Positions 39,801 to 64,000 of a stretch of 64,000 nt of DNA are shown here, piece by piece. The position numbers and the translations under genes were made by a program. The stretch is from Pterobdella sp. o SKG-2022 (Eukaryota > Annelida > Clitellata > Hirudinida > Piscicolidae), in the NCBI GenBank assembly GCA_964035795.1, contig OZ038320.1:19424589-19488588 (forward strand), in the 5' to 3' direction. Numbering within the stretch: the first letter of the stretch is position 1; each line of letters starts with the position of its first letter. The notes beneath the pieces were generated by a model. That model was not told the DNA's origin, made no database searches, and saw nothing but the letters and a program-made list of their open reading frames with translations.

Positions 39801-42227
39801 TTTTGATATATTCTATATCATCATCTGAAAATTAAGTGAGTTAACAAGCTTCTTCAAAATAAAATATTCAAATTTTTTTGGGATTTTATGATTCACAAAA
39901 ATCATTATTAGGTTTGAAAAACCAAAGTAATTATGGCACTTTCATTTATCACCAAAACATCATTGAATGCCTAGTTATTTTCTATTGTTAAAAAATCATT
40001 GAATAAATTTAAGTTGAAATAATTTATTCGTAATTCTTTGAAAGTGATCAATGGAAGTAAAATAAATATTACTACTTGCTATAAAGTTTTAAGCGTAATC
40101 AACTTATTTTTATTTGAATTCAAAAATATTTGAATTCTTCATCGAGTTGGCCGTCAATTTTTTAAGCAATGTAAAGATAATAAAATAAATATATATTAAA
40201 CATGAAAATGTCATCAATCTTTCTCAGCATGCAAGTCTTCACTGTCATCAACAGAATTGAATATCTTTAGTCACCGCTCTTTTCTGTTTTTTCGTCCATA
40301 TCATACATATCATCACGGTGTCACTACTTTTAAGGCATCAGAAATACAGTGAAAAAAATTTTTTTTTAAATTCATACGAACATCATCAAATATAATAATT
40401 AAACTTCAAAATTATTTTTCCAGACAAAGAAGAGTCTAAAAGAGATTTAGAGAATGTTGTTCGGAAGATCAGTTTGGATTATATCGCTAGCAAACTTGCT
40501 TCACAAATTAAATATAAAGATTGGTGAGTTAAATTGTTAGCCATGTAAGTATAGAGTTTTCAACAACTATTTTGAAGTAAATAAAATATAAATAGCAATT
40601 GTTAATTTAGCTATAAAATTGAAGTCTACATCAGGTTACATTGAAAGGGTTTAGTTTGTGCAATTGATAGGATTTATTAAGGCACAACTCAGTAAAGTAA
40701 AATTGAAAATCGAAGTGATGTGGTTTCATTTGTGTTAAATTCTTAATCATTTCCATGTCTTATGAATAGAATGAAACTTTAAAAGTTTTAATAAAATTTT
40801 ATCTTCTTTGAATTTAACTTTAATGAAACAAGAAAGCAGCGATTATTTTATTTATAAACACGTAACTTACGTCGAGTCAGTAAGGCTGACTCACGTTTAT
40901 GATGATAAAGTTGATAACCGCTGTGTTTCTTGATTTCGTAAAAATACAGTAAAATAATATATTAACTTTAATGATTTAAGAATTTTAAAAAACGACCAAC
41001 GTTTAGAAAAGCAAACTTCGGCATTAAGTATAGTCTTTTGAAGCTCAAAAACCGATTGAACCGCCAACGGTTTGTTTTTTTCCACATATTTCCTATTCGG
41101 TTCACGTTAGGATGGTCATGGAAAAACTTCGTTAAAAAACGTTTAAAGATTTAATTTGCAGCTAAAAACGTGCCTGAAAAAGTTAAAGCTCTTGTTCAGT
41201 TATGCAACTTGGATAAAAAATTAAAAAGCTTTTCATTATATTATATTCTTTCAATTGTATCGCTTAATAATAAACTGTTTTTACATGATTCGTTCAGTGT
41301 ATGCCAAATTGAAAAATGTCATTCTTCCTACTTTCTGCTCACTATGAAACGTTTTTTGCAGCCTCGGTCAATTCTTTCTCAAAGTTTTCTTTTATGCCCT
41401 TTTTGATTATAAATTAAAATTTCATTTTTCTTCAGTTTTTCAGCATTGCGATTCTATTTGAAAACAATCAAATGTATAATGTTTTATTGTATTCTATTTA
41501 ATAAACATAAATATAATCTTAAGGTGAAATATGAGTAATGTATCAGATAAAATTCCAATGTCTATTTTAAGGTTTCATCTTTTTAATTTTGATCTCGATT
41601 GATTGATTTTGATTGATCTTTCCAAAGTTCATTTCATCTCATCCTTTGACACATTTTGTTGCGAAACGCTTATTAACCGCCGATAATTTGAAAATCATTT
41701 ATTTTCTCTTTTACTTATCGATTGAATTAATAAAATCACTCAGGAACATGTTTGTGAATTTGCCTTCGGTACCTCTTTCTATCAGAAACATAATGATCAC
41801 CGTGGTAACTTTGATCTACCCAGAGATTTTTCAAGGCGAGTTTTCTAATTGGGAAACTGTCAGATCCGTAAGTATACATATAGATTTAATTAACTTATAA
41901 TTTTTCTTTATTATTGATAACTTTCTATTCTAACAATTCATCTCATTTCCAGCAATTTTTGTGAATTCTTACTATACCATTAGTTTTGAGGTCTTTCTAG
42001 TAATGAGCTATAGGATGATTTGCATTCATATTCATTTATTCAACCTGACTATTTTGCTCGATTATTGAAAAAAGTTCTTCAGCTTTGAAATTTTTTTAGT
42101 TTTATATACTATGATTTTTTAAATATTCTCTTTTACATAAATGAGTGTTTCTGAACCCTTTTTATTCATGTTATTGCTGTAAAACTTGTGTTTTCACCAA
42201 AACTTGTGCCAGGCCTTTTTGATTTTA

Positions 42228-42264
<37 letters not shown>

Positions 42265-43169
42265 GCACCAACTTCCAAAAACTCTTCCAACACTCTTTGA
42301 AGAGAGTATTGAAAGAAACTTGTAGCTTCAAGTTGTTTGCGGCTTTTGGTGAGCAGTGAAAAATGAAGGATGGATTCTCGACATGCTTTGTTGTTGGAAA
42401 CTGACGTGGTTTAGAACCTCTTCGACACTCTTTTTGGAGTGCACATCCGGCACCACGAGAAGGTGGGCTCTTTCACCGAGCTAATGTTGTTGCTGATGAC
42501 CACGCACTTTTAAAAAGTTTTGAAAGTTCGTCATGAGAGTTTTTTCTATTATTGATGAGCTCAGATTTTAAGTATTCTGATTTTTGGAAGCATAATTCAT
42601 AGATATGCAAGTTGATTAAACTTGATCGTTAGACAATGAGCCAGAGAATTTTGAACTGGCTATTTTTAGCAACTATTAGCCAGTGCAGACGATCAAGGAA
42701 GTCACGAAACAAAATGAATTAATCAACTTTAAGGACTGTTTAGTCACGTAGTTTTGAAAGACTTGAAGTTTGTGTTAAAAATAGTTCAGCTGTGCCATGA
42801 ATGCATAATAACTTCAAATTCATCAATTTCAAGTGTTAAAACAGCGGGTCATGATAAAGATTACACTGACATATTTTTAAAATCTTGTGATTGCAATCTA
42901 GCTTTGCACTACAGCACTTTGGCTTCAGAGAACATTATCACAGTTTTAAAAATAATTAAGACTTGGAGATCAAATCAAAATTAAATTTAAATCACGATAT
43001 TATGAAAATTTTTTAAAATCCACAGTATATGGATTCTTCTCTCATTCCCAAAATACTTCACTTCGACCCTTTCGATAACAATCTCAACAATTTGAACATA
43101 GAGGAATATAAAAAAATTATGGAAGGTTTAAACTACACAAAATCTGTTTCTATTTTTAAATGTAACTAA
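24888..43169 (+). CDS. EFCAB5-like: EFCAB5-like protein (EF-hand-like repeats, GAF domain, Dpy-30-like motif)
   Basis: Exons read in phase: 24888-24999, 25949-26129, 26339-26459, 26844-27046, 27171-27321, 28568-28693, 30052-30207, about 30387-30535, 30594-30709, 31305-31512, 31897-32004, 33136-33236, 33652-33808, 34719-34864, 35415-35540, 35765-35940, 36044-36140, 36233-36409, 36531-36821, 37057-37718, 37929-38013, 38078-38116, 38306-38429, 40424-40523, about 41162-41230, 41744-41867 and 43026-43169. Features: the Dpy-30-like NPLNYLARYLLRNNP in exon 4; EF-hand-like segments in exons 5, 8 and 13 (IFEGWDLNVSGYLSLRKVF, position 12 not acidic, so calcium binding is doubtful); a GAF segment in exon 18 (GSIIFCPIMDVNKRVLGVL); a GAF-like WCAIYRVGYN in exon 20. 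This set of features resembles EFCAB5 from memory of the family; the name is inference. Weak points: joins of exons 7-8 and 24-26, and donors GTTTAT, GTCTAC and GTTGCT. Confidence 0.62.
25478..25550 (+). repeat. dispersed AT-rich repeat, copy 3
   Basis: Contains AACGTTAACCATAAGGC followed by the TAAATTTATCGAAAATTTTAG block shared in part with copies at 9791, 11513 and 35228. It lies in intron 1 of the EFCAB5-like gene. Confidence 0.45.
29435..29870 (-). mobile_element. non-LTR reverse transcriptase C-terminal fragment
   Basis: The minus-strand frame has MIYGSETWPLRVEDTTRISR, then MIRWMCNVSL and RRNRLRWFRHVTRMD, the standard C-terminal domain of LINE reverse transcriptases. It lies in antisense in intron 6 of the EFCAB5-like gene. 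Upstream sequence (28960-29400) is GC-richer and may be other repeat debris, but no motif was recognised. Confidence 0.8.
31679..31791. repeat. long hairpin / palindromic element
   Basis: The left arm AAAACTAAGCTTTTCGATAT…CAATTGCC…ACTAATACAAA is matched in reverse complement by TTTGTATTAGTG…GCAATTGACATAAT…AAGCTTAGTTTT. Arms are about 45 bp with a 20-25 bp loop. It lies in intron 10 of the EFCAB5-like gene. Confidence 0.65.
35228..35290 (+). repeat. dispersed AT-rich repeat, copy 4
   Basis: Contains ATAACGTTTTATGATAAGGC and then the TATACTTATCGAAAATTATAG block. It lies in the intron after exon 14 of the EFCAB5-like gene. Confidence 0.5.
38430..40423 (+). other. large intron of the EFCAB5-like gene
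   Basis: About 2 kb between the exon ending in VLEQDTG and the exon starting DKEESKRDLENVV. It holds the LINE fragment at 38870-39780; the rest is AT-rich with no recognised feature. Confidence 0.5.
38870..39780 (-). mobile_element. L2/CR1-like LINE, 3' part
   Basis: The minus-strand frame 39373-39627 starts LKLNLSEFNFIYFSRSKSL, the block after the catalytic palm, and then gives a TIRSLGFLLDS motif. Frame 38960-39160 gives the terminal GSFFWNSLSPNLKSSLS block. The 3' end at about 38870-38940 has a short inverted GCGCCTCT motif and an ATT tail typical of this group. Several frame breaks. It is antisense in an intron of the EFCAB5-like gene. Confidence 0.75.
42227..42262. repeat. (GTT)n microsatellite
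   Basis: Short GTT/GAT trinucleotide run inside the last intron of the EFCAB5-like gene. The following 240 bp (to about 42500) is GC-richer than its surroundings and looks like unclassified repeat debris with no recognised motif. Confidence 0.8.
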
Positions 43170-43173
43170 TAAA
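43168..43173 (+). promoter_or_regulatory. possible polyadenylation hexamer overlapping the stop codon
   Basis: The TAA stop of the EFCAB5-like gene at 43167-43169 is followed directly so that AATAAA spans 43168-43173. If used, the 3' untranslated region would be extremely short. A hexamer occurs easily by chance in AT-rich DNA. Confidence 0.35.
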
Positions 43174-44195
43174 GTTGCTTCCCATTATTCAAATAATACC
43201 AAATTCTTCTAGTCGTAATTCAATAAAAAAATTTTAATCGATATCATTTTAACATTGAAATGAACTAAGTTTCAATTGATAAATTAAAACTAAATTTGGT
43301 TGAATAAAGAGTATAAAACAATGCCACAGGAGTACCAAGAAATAGCATAATTGAGTGCAACTATGCAGTTATTTATTCCTTTTATGAATGGGCACTTTTC
43401 AGTGTTAACACCATTATAGAAATCAGAAATACAAGGTTTAATTTTTTTTGTTTTAATTTAACTTTTGAAAAAAATTCATATATCTTGAATTTAATATACT
43501 TTTCTTATTACTTCAATACCTTTCGATGAACTTTCAAAGGAGCTCCAAAGGACAAGAAAAATGTATTGGAAAAATGTTTATAATATAAAACTTTTATGAA
43601 AATTTCAAACTATCTTGAAATATACGATGTTTTATCGACAATTAACGCATTTTCAATTGGAATTTGTTTTTGAAATGAATTTTTTAATTCAATTATGTTT
43701 CTGCATTTAAGTAATATATAAAACTGATTTTTGTCGATAGTTAATTTAAAATTTTGAAAAATATTTTTTCAAAAAAGCTTTTTTTGAAAGAATCGATTTG
43801 CAACCCTAGCTAAAAACATTATTCAAAAAATTTGATTTTTAATTAAAAAAATAAACTTTTGGCCATCATTTGCTTCAAATGGAGTTGAAGTTGCCAATAG
43901 AGCTACCTTTTATGCACCATAATAAAATGGAGAATTAAATTCGCTATAAGACAAATGAGTTTTTCAGATGTCTGTAAATTTTTTTTGGTATTTTTCAAGA
44001 TAATTTTTTCATTTTTCAAAGATGAAAACTAAATTGAGTAGCGAAAACTAAGTATTCAAAAAACAACTTGTCTTTATTCAACAATAAGTTTAAAAAAACT
44101 ATAAATAAAAGTAATATTTTAACAAAATAAGAAGTGCAGATTTCAATTCTTGTAGAAACTGTGTCAATCTTTAGGCAGTATTCACTAAAACTGAT
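43174..44195. other. AT-rich intergenic sequence
   Basis: About 1 kb with no recognised gene or repeat between the end of the EFCAB5-like gene and a minus-strand retroelement fragment. Confidence 0.4.
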
Positions 44196-44880
44196 TCACA
44201 CCTTCATGGTTGCGTCTTCATGTGCCTTGCCAGCTTTGCAGAACATGGTAAGGCTCAGATAGTTATCTCTGGAAATCGACAAGCGTTGAAAAAGCCAACT
44301 TGTCTTCAGATTGACAGAAGTACGCTCCTTCATTTTGTTGTCCAGTTCTAATAAGAAACTTTTAGTGACTGGGCCAAAAACCCCAGAAGTCTCAACCGCT
44401 ACAGGAGTGAACAAATAACGGGGCTGAAGAAATGCGTATTTGCCGATTTTCGAAATCTCCGCATTACAAGCAGAAGAGCCTGGAGAGACTGCCGAATTGA
44501 GAGATGCGGATGCAGAAAACGTGTACGTACAGGTAACATCCCAAGTCAAGGAATTTCCTTTTTTGTACAGAAAAACAGTAACGCCGTCGGGTCTTTTACT
44601 AGCGTCAAAGTCGAAACCGGAAGGCTCAAGGATTGAATTGAAGCCAGCGACGTTTTAAGCTCGAAACACAATTTCGTTTAAAGCACAATGACGAGGATAA
44701 CGGCCTCCGCTTTTAACACATGAAAGAGGATGCAGCCCAAACTTATCAACCTTCGTTTGAAAGCATGTTGCCTAAAGATGAAGCAGGAATGCAGTAAGCC
44801 AAGCACCAGTGTGGGCAAGAAAACAAGCTAAACGATGCTGGTCGAAAGACGTTTTTACAAAAGTTTTTAAATGAGTTTAA
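44196..44880 (-). mobile_element. retroelement polyprotein C-terminal fragment
   Basis: Minus-strand reading gives a degenerate sequence with FGLHPLSCVKSGGRYPRHCA near 44690-44750, then KRPDGVTVFLYKKGNSLTWDVTCTYTFSA in pieces, then FTPVAVETSGVFGPVTKSFL and a SWLFQRLSI block. This ordered set is the C-terminal region commonly found after non-LTR reverse transcriptases in animals. The upstream frame is broken by stops. The plus-strand open frame at 44440-44658 is its shadow. Confidence 0.72.
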
Positions 44881-45399
44881 TTAAAAATCTGAATGAAAAA
44901 ATCTTTTATGTGAAAAGAATAAAAACGCCAAAAGAAAAGGAAAATATCTAAAAACCCCTCCAAACCACAAGCAAGCTGATTCGCCTATTTAGTATGAGTA
45001 CGATGTCAGCGATGCAACTTCGAGTAGGTCAAAAAATATTTTTGTCTACAAGACGTATACAAAAAATTTGATCATTTCAAAATTCTTGCAGAGTGAGATG
45101 CGTAAGCGAGTTCCGTGAATGAGTGTTTGGCACCGCGAACACTAAGAACACGGTACTTGGTACTTTTCAGAGAGAAGCTCAAGATACCTCAAAAAAAAAT
45201 TTTTTTTCGGATTTTTGTTTTAATTTAAAAAATTTATTTCAAATTTTAAAATAAAATTTTTACAAAATTTCGTTTATTTTTTGAATATTCAAAACTTGTT
45301 TTTTTTTCGAAATTTGGCAACCAATTGGAAAAATTTTGTAATCAATTGCAACGATATGGTGTGCAAATACAAAGATTTGAAAGTCAATTGCAAAAATTT
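44881..45399. other. unassigned intergenic sequence
   Basis: Mixed AT-rich DNA with no recognised motif, between two retroelement fragments. Confidence 0.35.
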
Positions 45400-46200
45400 T
45401 AGAATTGGATTGAAAAACCCTATATATCGTTTAAAAAAAGTAGAAAAAGATGAAACTAGCTTCATTTTGAGAAAGGGGTGGCTTGGGAAAAGACTTGTGG
45501 AAGCTGGAGTTGGTTTTTTAGGGTTTTGTGAGCAAATTGCAGCTGTGTGCGTATGAAGTTGGTAAGAGACGATTGAATTAGATGTCTCGCTTTTGCTCTT
45601 GCAAATGATATGAGCATTTGGTCAGAGGATGATCCCTCTATCTTCCGAATCCAGCGTTTTGCAAGATATAGGAAACGGTAAGCATATCTGACTCTAGATT
45701 TGAAGAAGCGAAGTGAAGCGTGTTGGTCTAGCAGGCTGGTGAGCGATTTTTGAAGTGATAAACTAAATTGTCAACATTAGTGGTTTTTATGGCTGATAGA
45801 TCTTGGCTGAGTGTGAGGTCTTGTTCGAGAAGTTGACTGCTATAGCATCGTCTGACAGAAATTATTGGTGCTGGGTGATGTTATTTTTAGAATGAAATTG
45901 CAAATGCTGAGTGCATGGTCTTAATAGAAAGGTGTTGATTTAATATATTTAATGAGGTTAGAGTTGGAAGGGCTTTTTATAAGATCAAGGGTCTTTCACA
46001 AGAAGTTGGTGTTGAATCATATTGTGTTAAAATCACCAAAAATTTGTGGGAGTGGTTAAGGATGACATTGTTTAACAGTGGATAGTTGGTTGGTAAAATT
46101 ATGGCTATCAGTTGGTCAATAACGAAGGTTTGAGTTGGGTTCAGTGGATAATATTTCAAAAAAAAAGTATGCTAAATGGTTATAGTAAGTGACGGAAATC
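45400..46200 (-). mobile_element. L2/CR1-like LINE, endonuclease-to-linker region
   Basis: The reverse complement of 45560-45720 matches 57170-57330 closely base by base (for example TCCTATATCTTGCAAAACGC against TCCCTATATCTTACGAAGTC), and the match extends to 45460 and 45900. The plus copy at 57200 encodes the linker between endonuclease and reverse transcriptase, so this is the same family in the other orientation. The minus frame at 45977-46159 is a broken endonuclease remnant. It lies just past the 3' end of the Piwi gene. Confidence 0.68.
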
Positions 46201-46667
46201 TTATTTGTTAAATTAAGAGCCATTCCACCACTTTCTAAGGTTTTCCTGCGACAGAGGAAAACGTTATTGGACTATTTTTATGGGTGATGACATCTTTTCA
46301 GTTTGATTATTATCGAGTATGTTTCTAAGTTAAGTCTTCTATATATAGAAGTATACAAGGATGCCAATATGTGTTTTCTTACCTGATATTAAACATGTAT
46401 ATACAATGTTGGAAAAACATTTTGTTTTTTCGTTTTTGTGTATCAATTGCTAGTTAAGTCTTATAAGATTAAAACAACATTAAGCATGATATGAAAATTT
46501 ATGGGCGATTTTATATTAATTGAATATATTACCAAAAACCAAGTTAAATGGTTTTGGTCGTCTTTATACGAACAAAATAAACAATTTCAGTTCAGTTTTG
46601 AAATATAAAAAGTAAATTTAATCAAGTTTTAGTCAATAACACTCCTGGAGATGTTCACATAGACCAA
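46201..46667 (-). other. 3' flank of the Piwi gene
   Basis: Expected to hold the Piwi 3' untranslated region. AT-rich, with no unambiguous minus-strand AATAAA close to the stop codon. Nothing else recognised. Confidence 0.3.
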
Positions 46668-63672
<17,005 letters not shown>

Positions 63673-64000
63673 TTATTCTGAAAATAATATTCGATACAGC
63701 AAATCTGCATCTACAAGGCACATTTTTGGTTAATCATGAGTTGATGCAATCATGATTTTTTACAAAAATGATAAATAAAATCAAATCTCACTTTTTACTA
63801 AGTTTTTTCTTGACAACTTTCAAAGTTGAAAATATATATTTGCTGAAAAACCACGCTCGATATCAATCGAAAAACGATTTCTACATTTCGCTAAAAGACA
63901 ATGAATTTACAGCTGTTCGTGTTTTAACGTGTTTATTTAAATATAAATTCGTGATGAAACGAAATTTGATTTTTTTTCTGAGAATCGGTATTTTGATAAA
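63673..64000 (-). other. upstream flank of the Piwi gene
   Basis: About 330 bp to the window edge, AT-rich. It should hold the Piwi 5' untranslated region and promoter; no element was identified. Confidence 0.3.

Noticed and set aside
44440..44658. Plus-strand 72-residue frame
   Set aside because: Shadow of the minus-strand retroelement fragment that carries recognisable motifs.
45281..45556. Plus-strand 91-residue Lys-rich frame
   Set aside because: Its 3' half is the antisense of the L2-like copy that matches 57340-57440; no independent support.

Overview
This is intron-rich, AT-rich animal DNA. The organism is probably an early-branching or otherwise AT-rich invertebrate; the species cannot be fixed from the sequence. 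The evidence is small exons (about 40-300 bp) with GT-AG introns, a standard genetic code, a Piwi gene, a gene resembling cilium-linked EFCAB5, a myotubularin-family gene, and many degenerate non-LTR retrotransposons. I see no bacterial, CRISPR or rRNA features.

Four host genes were assembled by translating exons and matching splice phase. (1) A plus-strand myotubularin-related pseudophosphatase (MTMR10/11/12 type), 4475-15949, 12 exons, 786 residues, with a large Asn repeat tract. (2) A minus-strand gene of unknown function, 19398-24566, 11 exons and 950 residues if read as one gene, with a coiled coil and long disordered stretches. (3) A plus-strand gene with EF-hand-like, GAF and Dpy-30-like features resembling EFCAB5, 24888-43169, about 27 exons, several boundaries open. 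(4) A minus-strand Piwi-clade Argonaute, 46668-63672, 21 exons, 1010 residues, with an RG-repeat N-terminus, PAZ, MID and PIWI domains and the visible catalytic Asp, Asp and His intact. Genes 2 and 3 are head to head, with start codons about 320 bp apart, and may share a promoter.

Retroelements fill much of the rest. L2/CR1-like fragments lie at 1-1058, 2760-3425, 38870-39780, 45400-46200, 56820-57580 and 61330-62430. A near-complete but broken endonuclease/reverse-transcriptase LINE lies at 57600-61190 inside Piwi intron 2, and partial copies of related elements lie at 47600-48800, 50520-50960 and 61555-62270. Other reverse-transcriptase remnants are at 17535-19145, 29435-29870, 44196-44880 and 52150-53540. 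Two tRNA-derived SINE-like copies (24290, 51593), several long palindromes, a dispersed AT-rich repeat family and a TATC microsatellite complete the picture.

I did not find a clearly new multi-gene system. The strongest biological content is the Piwi locus, whose introns carry remnants of the kind of elements Piwi proteins normally silence.
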